Positions 1 through 13,731 of a stretch of 64,000 nt of DNA are shown here, piece by piece (the first letter of the stretch is position 1; every line of letters starts with the position of its first letter). The notes beneath the pieces are model-generated. The model was not told where the DNA came from, ran no database searches, and saw nothing but the letters and a program-made list of their open reading frames with translations. Source of the stretch: Campylobacteraceae bacterium (lineage in GTDB: Bacteria; Campylobacterota; Campylobacteria; Campylobacterales; Campylobacteraceae); NCBI GenBank assembly GCA_012519705.1, contig JAAYPR010000038.1, positions 62,001 through 126,000 on the forward strand, given 5' to 3'. The translations under genes and the position numbers were made by a program.

Positions 1-1536
1 TGAAATCTCTTTTATAAATACCATCTCAGCTGCACGCCCACCTAAAAGCACATCAACCTCAGCGATAAGCTCATGCTTTTGCATTAAGAACTTATTTTCT
101 TCAGGTGCGTTTAGAGTGTAGCCTAAAGCTGAAAGCCCTCTTGGGATGATAGAAACTTTTGTAACTTTTTTAGCACCTTTTGTAACTTCAGCGATAAGTG
201 CGTGACCACATTCGTGGTAAGCGACAATTCTTTTTTCCTTTGGATTAACACGGCGAGATTTTTTCTCTAGCCCTGCGATACTTCTCTCAACTGCTTCTAT
301 TAAATCTGCTTGTTCAACCTCTTTTTTAGACTCTCTACCAGCTAAAAGAGCCGCTTCGTTTACCACGTTTTCAAGGTCAGCCCCAGCAAGTCCTGTTGTA
401 AGTCTAGCAATCTCTTCAATATCCACATCTTTAGCAAATTTAACGCCTTTCATATGGATTTTTAAGATATCAATTCTTCCTTGAAAGTCTGGTCTATCAA
501 CTAAAACTTGCCTATCAAATCTACCAGGTCTTAAAAGTGCTGCGTCTAGAATTTCAGGTCTATTTGTCGCTGCCATTACGATAACTGGCGATTTATCAGC
601 GTCAAAGCCGTCCATCTCAGATAGTAGCTGGTTTAAAGTCTGCTCTCTTTCATCGTTCCCACCCATCGGTCCACTTGATCTACTCTTTCCAATCGCGTCA
701 ATCTCATCTATAAATACAATCGATGGAGCCTCTTTCTTAGCAGTTTCAAATAGATCTCTTACTCTACTTGCACCAACCCCAACAAACATCTCAATAAAAC
801 TTGACGCTGAAATTGAAAAAAATGGCACGTCCGCCTCGCCCGCAACTGCTCTAGCTAAAAGAGTTTTTCCAGTGCCTGGAGGTCCTACTAGTAAAATACC
901 TTTTGGAATTTTTGCTCCAAGGCGTAGGTATTTATCTGGGTTTTTTAAGTAGTCAACAATCTCTTGAACCTCTTCTTTAGCCTCTTCAACGCCTGCTACA
1001 TCGTCAAATTTAACATTTGGTTTTTCAGAGTTTACAAGCTTTTTACTACTTCCAATTCCTAAAATTCCCCCGCCTGCACTTTTTTGCATTCTGCTTATCA
1101 AAAACATCCAAATTCCAAAGAAAATGAAAATCGGAATTATCCATGAAAAGAGAATTTCAGTCAATGGATTTACTTCATTATATGCTGTGTAAGGGATTTT
1201 TTTCTCTTCAAGAAGAGTTACCAAGCTTGGGTCTTGCACCTTTTTAGCAGTGTAAACCATACCACTACCCTCGCCTTTTACCATACCCTGACCGATATAA
1301 ACTTTTGCAATTTGTTTATTTTCCACTAAAGTTTTAAACTCAGAGTAAGCAACAGTCCTGCTTCCCATCCCGCCTCCAATGTTTGCATCTGGCGACATAG
1401 ATTTAAACAGCGTAATAATAATAACCGCAAATATTAAAAACACAAAAATAGGATTTTGGTTAAAAAAGTTGTTGTTATTTTTGTTGTTTGGGTTGTTTGG
1501 ATCGTTTTGATTCCTGTTTTGGTTGTTAAAATTCAA
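1..1536 (-). CDS. ftsH: ATP-dependent zinc metalloprotease FtsH (C-terminus runs off the window; probable TTG start)
   Basis: Reverse-strand reading gives Walker A GPPGTGKT and zinc motif HECGH (about 203-217). N-terminus reads (TTG)[17 protein letters not shown]... after an AAGGAAG ribosome-binding site. Not in the supplied ORF track, probably because it lacks an ATG and is open-ended. Confidence 0.93.
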   Translation of the reverse strand, partial: MNFNNQNRNQNDPNNPNNKNNNNFFNQNPIFVFLIFAVIIITLFKSMSPDANIGGGMGSRTVAYSEFKTLVENKQIAKVYIGQGMVKGEGSGMVYTAKKVQDPSLVTLLEEKKIPYTAYNEVNPLTEILFSWIIPIFIFFGIWMFLISRMQKSAGGGILGIGSSKKLVNSEKPNVKFDDVAGVEEAKEEVQEIVDYLKNPDKYLRLGAKIPKGILLVGPPGTGKTLLARAVAGEADVPFFSISASSFIEMFVGVGASRVRDLFETAKKEAPSIVFIDEIDAIGKSRSSGPMGGNDEREQTLNQLLSEMDGFDADKSPVIVMAATNRPEILDAALLRPGRFDRQVLVDRPDFQGRIDILKIHMKGVKFAKDVDIEEIARLTTGLAGADLENVVNEAALLAGRESKKEVEQADLIEAVERSIAGLEKKSRRVNPKEKRIVAYHECGHALIAEVTKGAKKVTKVSIIPRGLSALGYTLNAPEENKFLMQKHELIAEVDVLLGGRAAEMVFIKEIS

Positions 1537-1555
1537 ATCGTCTTCCTTTTATCAT

Positions 1556-2383
1556 TTATTTTTTTCTATACACGAAACTAAGCCACTCGTTTTTTTGTAA
1601 AACTTCCACAAGTTCTAGCTCTTTAAACTCAGCTTTGATAATCTCTTCATATCTATCAAGCACACCAGACATTATCAAAACCCCGTTTTTTTCTACGCTT
1701 TTTATAAGCTCTTTTTTTAGCATTAAGATAATATCAGCTATCAAATTTGCTACAACTAAGTCATACTTTTTATCTAAACTCGCTATGCTTCCAGTCCAAA
1801 TTTCATTTAAGCTTACGCTATTTTTTAAAGCATTTTCTTTAGTTGAGCTAACCGCCAAAGAGTCTGTATCACACGCACTTGTATTAAGTCCTAGCTTTGC
1901 TAAAGCGATACTTAAAATGCCACTTCCACACCCTACATCAAGAGCGGTTTTGTAGCCATTTTTATACTTTTGAATCAGGCTTAAGCACATATTTGTACTT
2001 TCATGATGGCCTGAACCAAAAGCAAGTGCTGGGTCTATGATGATATTTATAAAACCCTCTTTTGACTCATCCCAGCTTGGATGGATGTAAATTTCATCTA
2101 CTTCGATAGGCTTTACACCTTTTTTATACTCATCTATCCAGTCTCTGTTTTCTTTCTCTTCTAAGCTTATGGTTAAATCTAGCTCTAAATCTAGAGCTTC
2201 TTCAAGGCTTTTTTTATACTCTTTTAGTGCAAACTCTAAGTTTTCTAGGCTCTCTTCATCTCTTATGATAAAACAGTCCTCTTTTTCTTCAATAGCACTA
2301 ACGCCAAGCTCAAAAACAAACTCTTTAAATAGCTCTAGAGCGTTTTTACTCCAAATAGTTAGCTCAAAATAGGTTTTGTTCAA
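1556..2383 (-). CDS. prmA: Ribosomal protein L11 methyltransferase
   Basis: ORF with SAM motif ALDVGCGSGILSIALAKLG and PrmA architecture; adjacent to ftsH as in C. jejuni. Confidence 0.93.
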   Translation of the reverse strand: MNKTYFELTIWSKNALELFKEFVFELGVSAIEEKEDCFIIRDEESLENLEFALKEYKKSLEEALDLELDLTISLEEKENRDWIDEYKKGVKPIEVDEIYIHPSWDESKEGFINIIIDPALAFGSGHHESTNMCLSLIQKYKNGYKTALDVGCGSGILSIALAKLGLNTSACDTDSLAVSSTKENALKNSVSLNEIWTGSIASLDKKYDLVVANLIADIILMLKKELIKSVEKNGVLIMSGVLDRYEEIIKAEFKELELVEVLQKNEWLSFVYRKK

Positions 2384-2443
2384 CTAAATTTCCCTTAAAA
2401 TAATTAAATTAAAATATAGATTTTATAATAACTTTTCTCAAAT

Positions 2444-3151
2444 TTAGCTTAGCTTAAAAGCCTCTTCTAAATCAAGAGTTCCTTCATAGTAAGCCTTGCC
2501 AACTATTACGCCGTAAATTTCACTGCTATTTTTTATATTTATGATGTCATTCATATCTTTTACGCCGCCACTTGCGATGGTTTTTTTGCCACTTGCGTTT
2601 GCGATATTTTTTGTAAACTCCACATTTACCCCGCTTAGCATCCCATCTCTTGAGATGTCAGTGCAAATTATCGCATCAACTTCGCTATCCGCATAAATTT
2701 TTGCTAACTCTATAGCACTAACTTTGCTTACATCAGCCCAGCCTTGAACCGCTACAAAACCCTCTTTTGCATCAATCCCAACTGCTATGGTATAGTTTTT
2801 AGCTAGTTCTTTTGTAAGCTCAACGTTATTTAGGGCAGTTGAGCCTAAAATGAAGCGGTTAACTCCCACATTTTGATACTCTTTGATTCTTTTTTCATCT
2901 CTTATGCCACCGCCAACTTGGACTTTTAAATGTGTAGATTTTACAATGCTCTCTATCACATCAAAGTTCATCGCCTTGCCTGCAAAAGCTCCGTCTAAAT
3001 CAACTATATGAAGCCATTTTGCTCCCATATCTTCAAATCTTTTTGCTAAATCGCTTGGGTTTTTTGAGTAAATTTTTGCTGTATTCATCTCGCCTTTGCT
3101 AAGCCTAACAGCAAGCCCTTCTTTTAAATCGATCGCTGGTAAAATTTCCAT
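2444..3151 (-). CDS. hisA: HisA, phosphoribosylformimino-AImCAR-ribotide isomerase
   Basis: [41 protein letters not shown] motifs. Confidence 0.95.
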   Translation of the reverse strand: MEILPAIDLKEGLAVRLSKGEMNTAKIYSKNPSDLAKRFEDMGAKWLHIVDLDGAFAGKAMNFDVIESIVKSTHLKVQVGGGIRDEKRIKEYQNVGVNRFILGSTALNNVELTKELAKNYTIAVGIDAKEGFVAVQGWADVSKVSAIELAKIYADSEVDAIICTDISRDGMLSGVNVEFTKNIANASGKKTIASGGVKDMNDIINIKNSSEIYGVIVGKAYYEGTLDLEEAFKLS

Positions 3152-3162
3152 ATTTTCTCCTT

Positions 3163-4057
3163 TTATGTTTCTTCGTTGCTAGCTTTGTTTGTTATGTAAA
3201 TATAATATCCAAGTGCGATAACTAAAAACGCAATGACACCAATTAAAGTCACTGGATAGACGATTTTCTCAGGCAATGTCATAGAAAACTTAAATACAAG
3301 CATTAAAGCTTCAATAGCCAAAGCTATGATGATGGATGATAAAAACTTTATCATCGTCTTTGAGTTGGTCGCGTTTTTCTCATGATAGCCCAAAATTTCC
3401 TCTTCAAAATAAGCTTTTGTAAGGTCAACTATGGCTAAAGCTAGAGTTAAGAGAATAGTTGACTCTAGAATTTTAGAAGTATCATGAACTTTAAAATCTG
3501 TAAAAAGTATGCTCCTAACCCCGTAATAAAACAAAATCATAGCTATTAAAAACAGTGTTGAGTTAATCAAAAAGTATGAAAACCTCGAAGACTGCCTAAA
3601 CGCCCTATCAATCGGACTTGGATTTATAAGCTTTAAAACATCGCTTAGTAAAATGTCACAACAAACTACAAATTTCAAAGTTTTTTCACTATCAAAAATA
3701 GGAACTGCCATAGTGACAAAAAGGTTACTACTGTAAGCCCCTGGGTATGGGTATGAAAGGTAGGCATTTTTTTGCTTAAGAACTTCTTTGTAGTATGAGC
3801 GAAAGCTTCTATCCTCGCCCATTTCGCCACTTACTGTTGAATTAGCTGAGAAAAGAAGCCTATCGCTTACTTGGTATCCGCTCTCATCCAAAATAAAAAA
3901 AGAGTCATAACCAACTATCTCATTTGAGATTTTTTTACACTCTACCATGAGACTCTCTATAGTTATGTCATCTTTAAAATTTGATAAATGTTGATTAAAG
4001 ATATAGCTTAGGTAGGCTAATATCCTTGATCTCATAGATTTAAACTCTTCTATCTCT

Positions 4058-4080
<23 letters not shown>
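3163..4080 (-). CDS. PDC/Cache-like sensor membrane protein at the pglG position
   Basis: N-terminal soluble region resembling a PDC/Cache sensor (DESGYQVSD...[22 protein letters not shown]) followed by several transmembrane segments. Position next to pglF matches pglG in C. jejuni; assignment by synteny only. Confidence 0.7.
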
Positions 4081-6984
<2,904 letters not shown>

Positions 6985-7028
6985 TTAAATTTGCTAAGTT
7001 TGCATGGTGCAAATTTGGCAAATTTAAT

Positions 7029-7238
7029 CTAGCTCTTTTTTACAAACTCAGTTCTTAGAACTACTTGACCAAATTTAGGGATTTTACAATCTATCTCTTC
7101 TTCATTGTTCGTAAGTCTGATGCCCTTAACTTTAGTGCCTTGCTTGATAGTTCCACCACCACCTTTAAGCTTTAAATCCTTGATAACTGTAACGCTATCG
7201 CCTGTTTGAAGTTCGTTTCCATGTGCATCTCTTGCCAT
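7029..7238 (-). CDS. Small PhnA/YjdM-like protein (C-terminal domain only)
   Basis: 69 aa: MARDAHGNELQTGDSVTVIKDLKLKGGGGTIKQGTKVKGIRL matches the PhnA/YjdM C-terminal domain; no N-terminal zinc ribbon. Confidence 0.8.
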   Translation of the reverse strand: MARDAHGNELQTGDSVTVIKDLKLKGGGGTIKQGTKVKGIRLTNNEEEIDCKIPKFGQVVLRTEFVKKS

Positions 7239-7249
7239 GTTTTTCTCCT

Positions 7250-7843
7250 TTATAAATTTTTTATAATTTTTGCTGGAACGCCAACTGCTGTGACATCGTC
7301 TTTTATATCTCTTATCACAACCGTTCCAGCTCCTATTATAGCGTTTTTTCCTATTTTAACGCCTTGAATTGCCACACTTCCAATTCCCATATGTGTAAAC
7401 TCGCCGATTTCTACATTTCCAGCAAGTGAGACATTTGGGCTTAGGTGAGCGAATTTGCCAACTCTGCACTCATGTTCTACTATCGCACCTGAGTTTATTA
7501 TAACCCCATCGCCAATCTTTGCTTCTGCGTTAATCACGGCATTTGGCATCACAACAACGCCTTTTCCTAGCTTAGCACTTTTTGAAATAACGGCTGAACT
7601 ATGGACTAAATTTACTACATTAAAACCAAAGCTTTCTACTTTTTGCTGGACTCTAGAGCGGGTTTGATTATCTCCAATGGCGATAATCATATCAAACTTT
7701 TCTAAACTCTCGCTAAACTTAAGCCCTTTATTGTCATCTATAAAAATAACTTCTTTATATCCGCTATCTAGGGCGATATCGACTATCACTTTACCATGCC
7801 CACTAGCTCCGTAGATATAAATACTCTTAGTTTGAGCCATCAA
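7250..7843 (-). CDS. pglD: UDP-4-amino-sugar N-acetyltransferase (diNAcBac pathway)
   Basis: Rossmann-like N-terminus [15 protein letters not shown] plus left-handed beta-helix hexapeptide repeats. Confidence 0.92.
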   Translation of the reverse strand: MMAQTKSIYIYGASGHGKVIVDIALDSGYKEVIFIDDNKGLKFSESLEKFDMIIAIGDNQTRSRVQQKVESFGFNVVNLVHSSAVISKSAKLGKGVVVMPNAVINAEAKIGDGVIINSGAIVEHECRVGKFAHLSPNVSLAGNVEIGEFTHMGIGSVAIQGVKIGKNAIIGAGTVVIRDIKDDVTAVGVPAKIIKNL

Positions 7844-8432
7844 ATTTCTCCGTTGTAGCCATCCCTTCTTTGCTAACGCCGTCTTTTTTTATAACTTTTT
7901 TTACGGTTAAAAGTGCGATTTTTATATCAAGCAAAAAGCTTAAATTTTTAGCATAGTAGGTGTCATACTCAAACTTTTTAGCCCAGCTTATCGCATTTCG
8001 TCCATTTACTTGTGCTAGACCTGTGATGCCTGGGCGAACAGTGTGGCGAAGCTTTTGCTCATCGTTATAAATAGGTAAATACTCTATGAGAAGCGGGCGT
8101 GGACCTATAAAACTCATATCTCCTTTTAGGACGTTAAAAAGCTGTGGAAGTTCGTCTAGGCTAAGGCTTCTTATCTTGCTTCCAAATTTGCCAAGTCGCT
8201 CTTCATCAGGTAGAAGCTCTCCGTTTTCATCTCTTTCTTCGCTCATCGTTTTAAACTTGTAAATTTTAAATATTTTCTCATTTAATCCAGGGCGAGATTG
8301 TGTAAAAATGGCATTTTTACTTATATTTTTCTTTATTAAAACCCACACAACTATCATAATCGGCAGTGTTAAAACTATCAGAGTAAAACTTGCCAAAATA
8401 TCCAAAACTCTTTTAAAAAACCTTCTATACAT
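7827..8432 (-). CDS. pglC: Undecaprenyl-phosphate diNAcBac-1-phosphate transferase
   Basis: Monotopic phosphoglycosyl transferase: [45 protein letters not shown]. Confidence 0.93.
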   Translation of the reverse strand: MYRRFFKRVLDILASFTLIVLTLPIMIVVWVLIKKNISKNAIFTQSRPGLNEKIFKIYKFKTMSEERDENGELLPDEERLGKFGSKIRSLSLDELPQLFNVLKGDMSFIGPRPLLIEYLPIYNDEQKLRHTVRPGITGLAQVNGRNAISWAKKFEYDTYYAKNLSFLLDIKIALLTVKKVIKKDGVSKEGMATTEKFDGSN

Positions 8433-9543
8433 CTATAAATTTCCTATAAACTTCTAAATATTTCTCTACTACTATCTTTTCATCGTAGTGTTCTAGCACC
8501 ATTTGACGCCCAGCTTTGCCCATCTTTTTGGCTAGGCTCTCATCATCAAGTAAAATCTCTATCTTTTTAGCTAAATCTTTTGAGTCTCTTACTTCGCAAA
8601 TTAGCCCGTTAATGCCCTCCTGAATTGCTTCCACACAACCATCACAGCGGCTTACCACACAAGCTTTTTCCATACTCATAGCCTCTAACACGGTGCGAGG
8701 AAATCCCTCCTTATAACTTGGCAAAACATAGATATAAGCCCCTTTTAAAAGCTCTTTTATCTTATCACTCCAGCTTATCCATCTAACATTTGGACTTTGT
8801 AAAAACTCTTTTGCTGCACTGCTTTTATTGCCCTCATAAGTGTCCCCAACGAAGACAAACTGAGCGTCATCTCTACCCTTTAAAATTTCCGCTGCTTCGT
8901 AAAACTCGCGTATGCCTTTATCAAAAAGGGCTCTTCCTATCATTAGAACGATTTTTTTATCGCTTCCGTAGTCATACGGCGTAACATTTTCTGGATCAAA
9001 TTCACCACTATCAATCCCAACGCTTTTTATACGAATGACTTTTTCTTTTTTTATAATGTTTTTACTTAGTAAATAGTCAGGATCTGAGTCGTTTACAAAA
9101 ATAGTAGCATTACTTAAATTTAGAGTTTTTTTATAAAGGCTCTCCATTACAAATTTAACCAGTTTTGATTTTAAGTCACTGTTTGTATAAAAACTTCCAA
9201 GCCCTTCTATTAAATTTAAAACTATTGGCACTCCAGCTCTCTTAGCAGCTATAGTTCCAAAAACGTTTGATTTATGAGCTGAAGTTTGAAGCATATCTAA
9301 ATTTAACTCTTTTAGCACACTAGCTAAATCGCTTGAGTCTTTGAAAATTTTAAGGGGGTTAAGACTTGCTTTATCTATCTCGTAAGTTACACTTTTAAAC
9401 TCGCTCTCGATTTGTTGCGTCATAATGCCCTTTGGTGCTATAGCAAAAACTTCATGCCCTTTTTTCTGTAAAGCTCTCATTATAGGAGCTCTAAAAAGTG
9501 CTATACTCAAATCCGAGTGTGATAAAAACCCAATTTTAGCCAT
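8425..9543 (-). CDS. pglA: GT4 glycosyltransferase, PglA-type (HexNAc transfer to diNAcBac-PP-Und)
   Basis: [56 protein letters not shown]; located between pglC and pglB. Confidence 0.9.
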   Translation of the reverse strand: MAKIGFLSHSDLSIALFRAPIMRALQKKGHEVFAIAPKGIMTQQIESEFKSVTYEIDKASLNPLKIFKDSSDLASVLKELNLDMLQTSAHKSNVFGTIAAKRAGVPIVLNLIEGLGSFYTNSDLKSKLVKFVMESLYKKTLNLSNATIFVNDSDPDYLLSKNIIKKEKVIRIKSVGIDSGEFDPENVTPYDYGSDKKIVLMIGRALFDKGIREFYEAAEILKGRDDAQFVFVGDTYEGNKSSAAKEFLQSPNVRWISWSDKIKELLKGAYIYVLPSYKEGFPRTVLEAMSMEKACVVSRCDGCVEAIQEGINGLICEVRDSKDLAKKIEILLDDESLAKKMGKAGRQMVLEHYDEKIVVEKYLEVYRKFIDV

Positions 9544-9545
9544 CT

Positions 9546-11708
9546 TTAAATCTTTAGTTTATAAACTTTAGCATAAGGGGTTGAAATAACCTGCTCAAAA
9601 TATCTACTATCATATCTCTCTAGTAAAAAGAGCTGGATATAGGCGGAGTTTAGAACTTTATCATCCACTATAACAAAAGTACCATCATTTTTTGAAAAGA
9701 TTATGCTTAGCATCCCATCTGGATTTATCTTGATCTCATTCATGCTAAATGTCTCGCCATGCTCTGTATCATAAAAGCTTTTCACAGGGACATCTTGACT
9801 ACCGAACTTTAAAAACTTCATATCATGAGATAAAATCGCCCCATTTTCTAAAAGCAACCCTTCTGGAACACTTCTAGATGAGTAAGTGGTTGTGAAAACC
9901 CCACTTCCAAAACTCTTGCCCGTTTTTAAATCTATATCTGAAAACAGAGCTATAACGTTGTAGATATTAAGCATTCTTTTTGGTAGATAGTAGTAAATAT
10001 CTCTAGTTTTTTCTGGAACTGTAAAGCTAGTCATACCCATAGATGTAATCAAATCGTTTACATCAGTTAGGTTATAATCTTGTAAAATTTTATCTATTTT
10101 ACCAACAAAACGCTCACTAAACTGTCTTTCAGTATACTCCACCTCAACCCTTGCCATATTTGCCGAGCTAACCATATCTTTAGTTAGTGAAAAGCTTACT
10201 GGGTAGTTATGATGACCTAAATGCTTTCCACCGTCAATCAAAGTTTTAACGTCTGCGTAGTAGCGTATCGGATAACCATAATCCCACCAAGCAACTACAT
10301 AATCCTCTCTGCTAGCGATGCCTTTAAGCTCTTCTAAAACCTCAACTTCTTTATTAAAAAACACAGTTGGACTTTTATACTGCTCGATATGCTTTAGTGC
10401 TGGCTGAACTGCAAATACAGTAACTACAAGGGCTACAGCTATCCTAATAAGTGAGTTTGCCTTTAAAACATCTAAAATAAAATGCACCAAAAATCCAAGC
10501 CCAAGCCCCATAATAGGCACAGCGTAAATTGTAAATCTAAGTCCTGCTTTTGTCGCTAAAAACCCAAGTCCAAGCATCGGCAATGTTATTAAAAACGATC
10601 TATGTTTTATACAAAAAAGCGTGTATCCAATTAACGATAAAATAAAAAGATTTTTATCTGAACTAATACGTCTCATAAACATATCATAATCAACTATGCC
10701 TGACTCTTGAATGGTTTGATTTACGTTAAAGAAATGGTAGGTTGCTGTCTTTATCTCGCTAACATCTCTCAAAATATAAAACCTAAGTTGAAAGAAAATC
10801 GGATTTAACCCACCAAAATAGATAAATAAAACTCCCACGATAATAGTTATAATCCCCAAAGTTTTTAAACTTATACCTCTAAAAAATAGAGCGTAAAGTC
10901 CAAATATCGCTATAAGTTTAATGCTTAGGCTTAAGTTTGTAAGCACAACTAAAAGTAAAACTATAGTTTCATAACTTGCGATATGCTTTTCATTAAAAAT
11001 CTCTTTTTTTAGACATGCTTTAAGTGAAATTTTACCCGCTTTTGAGCTCTTAAAACTCTGCCGGCAAATATCCAAACAGGTATAAAGTGTAAAAATTCCC
11101 AAAAGTGCTGAGTTTAGCGTAAAAGATGATGGATACCACCACAGATAAATCAGCATAAAAACAGGAGCGATTATGCTTGACTTGGTGTAGTTATTTAGAG
11201 CTACCCTTATAAGCCCCCAAACTACAAATGTCGCTAAAACGATGTTTAGCATATCTGTATCATAATATCCTGCCATAGTTCTGTTGTAGTAACTCATCGC
11301 TACAACTGAGACAAAAGCCCCTATTATCCCAGCTTCAGTTGCTTTGTACTCTCTTGCTATTAAAATCACAGGGATAACCAAAAGTGAGCTTAAAAACACG
11401 CTCATGTAGAGTATGACATTTTCAAAACTAAACGGCAAAATTTTGCAAACAAAAGCTGTAAATTTAGACATAGAACTATCTACAAAACTTAAATCATTTG
11501 GCTGATGAAACCCAGCGATGATATCCCTTGCACCCTCAGCAAAAGCGTATCCATCGTTTGTGTTTATCATCAAAACGCCGTTGTGCATCATAGCGTCAAA
11601 CTCGCTAGCCCAACCAATCCAGTAAAACCTAGCCCAAACGCCAAATAAAAATGCTAAAAATATAAATAAAATTCCCCAGCCTTTGCTGTTAAAATTTATC
11701 TCTTTCAT
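9546..11708 (-). CDS. pglB: Oligosaccharyltransferase PglB
   Basis: Multi-TM STT3 family with catalytic WWDYG (VVAWWDYGYPIRYYADVKTLIDGG). Start placed at MKEINFNSKG; the ORF-track start is 33 nt upstream. Confidence 0.95.
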   Translation of the reverse strand: MKEINFNSKGWGILFIFLAFLFGVWARFYWIGWASEFDAMMHNGVLMINTNDGYAFAEGARDIIAGFHQPNDLSFVDSSMSKFTAFVCKILPFSFENVILYMSVFLSSLLVIPVILIAREYKATEAGIIGAFVSVVAMSYYNRTMAGYYDTDMLNIVLATFVVWGLIRVALNNYTKSSIIAPVFMLIYLWWYPSSFTLNSALLGIFTLYTCLDICRQSFKSSKAGKISLKACLKKEIFNEKHIASYETIVLLLVVLTNLSLSIKLIAIFGLYALFFRGISLKTLGIITIIVGVLFIYFGGLNPIFFQLRFYILRDVSEIKTATYHFFNVNQTIQESGIVDYDMFMRRISSDKNLFILSLIGYTLFCIKHRSFLITLPMLGLGFLATKAGLRFTIYAVPIMGLGLGFLVHFILDVLKANSLIRIAVALVVTVFAVQPALKHIEQYKSPTVFFNKEVEVLEELKGIASREDYVVAWWDYGYPIRYYADVKTLIDGGKHLGHHNYPVSFSLTKDMVSSANMARVEVEYTERQFSERFVGKIDKILQDYNLTDVNDLITSMGMTSFTVPEKTRDIYYYLPKRMLNIYNVIALFSDIDLKTGKSFGSGVFTTTYSSRSVPEGLLLENGAILSHDMKFLKFGSQDVPVKSFYDTEHGETFSMNEIKINPDGMLSIIFSKNDGTFVIVDDKVLNSAYIQLFLLERYDSRYFEQVISTPYAKVYKLKI

Positions 11709-11716
11709 TTGCTCCC

Positions 11717-12673
11717 TTAACTTTTTGTATATAATTTCCAAATTCTAGCAGAAATTTTCGCACCTAAGCAAAAATAAACTAAAAAATAGACTTTATGTGT
11801 AAATTTTACGTTTTTATTAAAAATAGCTTCTAAAAAGTCACTAAATTTAAGCTTTTTTGCATACTTTTCATACGCTTTTCCAAACCGAACAGCTGCTGCT
11901 AGGCTTATTAGATTATCATAAAATTTAATCGCTTTTAAAGTTTCTTTATCTTTGAAGTGGCTATTTAACTCATCAATATTTTCATAAACGCTCAAATATT
12001 TCTCATCAAATTTAACAGTTCTTGTGATAGAGTCATCTCTTATAAGATAAAAATAGTCTTGTTTTTTACAAAATGCGATTTTACTAGCCTTTTCAAAAAC
12101 ATAAGGAATAGTTCCTAAATCCTCAGAAATTCTACCTTTTGGAAATCTAATGTCCTCAAAAAAAGAGCTTTTAAAAAGCTTTCTAGTTGCACCGATATCA
12201 TAAATTTTAGCATAGAAAATGTTTTGCATAAACTCATCTTTTTGATGAACTAAAACTTTTTCATCTGAAATTTTACTCTCATTAAGTGCTAAAATTTGAC
12301 TATCTTTTATATATAAAAACTCGGTTATTGTAATATCTGCTTCGTATTTTTTAACTAAAAAGTATAAATTCTCTATATAAAATCTACTTACAAAATCATC
12401 ACTATCTATAAAAGTTACAAACTCACCGCTCATGACATCAAGCCCGGCATTTCTTGCATCGCTTAATCCGCCATTTTCTTTATGTATAACTTTTACTCTT
12501 CTGTCTTTTAAAGCATACTCATCACAAATTTGCGGGCAGTTATCTGGGCTTCCGTCATTTACTAAGATGATTTCTAAATTTTCATAAGTTTGATTTATGA
12601 TACTATCAATGCATTTTTTAAGGTATTTTTCTACTTTATAAACTGGAACTATCACAGAAATTAATGGCTTCAT
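11717..12673 (-). CDS. GT2 glycosyltransferase
   Basis: GT-A motifs ISVIVPVYKVEKYLKKCIDSIINQTYENLEIILVNDGSPD, ENGGLSDARNAGLD, FIDSDDF. Confidence 0.88.
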   Translation of the reverse strand: MKPLISVIVPVYKVEKYLKKCIDSIINQTYENLEIILVNDGSPDNCPQICDEYALKDRRVKVIHKENGGLSDARNAGLDVMSGEFVTFIDSDDFVSRFYIENLYFLVKKYEADITITEFLYIKDSQILALNESKISDEKVLVHQKDEFMQNIFYAKIYDIGATRKLFKSSFFEDIRFPKGRISEDLGTIPYVFEKASKIAFCKKQDYFYLIRDDSITRTVKFDEKYLSVYENIDELNSHFKDKETLKAIKFYDNLISLAAAVRFGKAYEKYAKKLKFSDFLEAIFNKNVKFTHKVYFLVYFCLGAKISARIWKLYTKS

Positions 12674-13731
12674 ACAAACTCCAAATAAATTTGCTCTAGT
12701 TTTTTAGCTTCTGTTGCTATATCAAAACCTCTGTTTTTTACCATTTCTAAGCTATTTTCTTCTCTTTTTAAATTTGCATTTAGGATTTTTTCACTCCAAA
12801 TTTCACTATCAAGCTCTAAAAACTCTAAATTTGATAAAATCTGAGTCTCTTTTGAAACACCAGTTGATGCTAAACATTTAAGACCATTTGCCTGAGCTTC
12901 AACTAAAACCATTCCAAATCCCTCATGTAAGCTTGGCAAAACAAAGATATCAAAACTGTTGTAGTACTCATTTGCCTTATCAGAATTTCCAATAAAACTA
13001 ATATTTTCATAAATTTCAAGGCTTTTAGCTTGCTCTTTTGCCTCGCTAAATAACTCTCCATCTCCAACTAAAACTAGATGAAAGCTCGGGTTTTTATCTA
13101 AAACTTTTTTAAATATATCAAGTAAAAATTTATGGTTTTTCTCAAACGAAAATCTTCCGATATGCCCTATGACTATCTTATCTTCTAAATTTAACTCTTT
13201 TTTCAGACTCTCTCTTGTATTTTCACTAAATTTAAACCTCTCTAAATTTATGGCATTGTTTATGATAGCAAAAGGTTTGTTTTTAAATACATACTCCCCA
13301 GCTTTTTGTCCGCACGCAAAGTATCTATTTGCAAAAGAACTAACTAAAAACCGCCTTATTTTATGTTTAAAATTAACCCTTTCTTGAAAAGCGTGAGAGT
13401 GGGCTATGATGTTTTTTACACCTGCAAATTTGGCTATAAAAAACGGCAGAGGCGAGAGATAATTACAGTGAAAAATAGCATCCCTGTTTTTTTTTAAAAC
13501 TTCAAAAAGCTTTTTTATATACTCTTTTTTTGCTTTGTAATAATCTGGAAGCAAAATAAGCTCTGCATTTAAACTCTTGATTTTTTCATATGGAACTCTA
13601 GTCGATGATTCACTCGTTAAAAAAACAAACTCAAATTTATCTCTATCTAAATTCAAAGCGTAGTTCATTATCACACTCTCAACCCCGCCACCATTCATTA
13701 AGCCTACTAGATAGATAACTTTAGTTTTCAT
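12670..13731 (-). CDS. GT4-type glycosyltransferase (EpsF-like rather than PglH/PglJ-like by eye)
   Basis: IYLVGLMNGGGVESVIMNYAL, IGHIGRFSFEKNHKFLL, LPSLHEGFGMVLVEAQANG. Start placed at MKTKVIYL. Confidence 0.85.
   Translation of the reverse strand: MKTKVIYLVGLMNGGGVESVIMNYALNLDRDKFEFVFLTSESSTRVPYEKIKSLNAELILLPDYYKAKKEYIKKLFEVLKKNRDAIFHCNYLSPLPFFIAKFAGVKNIIAHSHAFQERVNFKHKIRRFLVSSFANRYFACGQKAGEYVFKNKPFAIINNAINLERFKFSENTRESLKKELNLEDKIVIGHIGRFSFEKNHKFLLDIFKKVLDKNPSFHLVLVGDGELFSEAKEQAKSLEIYENISFIGNSDKANEYYNSFDIFVLPSLHEGFGMVLVEAQANGLKCLASTGVSKETQILSNLEFLELDSEIWSEKILNANLKREENSLEMVKNRGFDIATEAKKLEQIYLEFV

Noticed and set aside
1635-1955. 106-aa plus-strand ORF within prmA (and similar shadow ORFs, e.g. 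4950-5177, 6332-6568, 28028-28363, 37364-37615, 41614-41988, 50951-51280)
   Set aside because: All lie antisense to clearly recognised conserved genes, with no ribosome-binding site or family support; shadow ORFs of AT-rich coding sequence.
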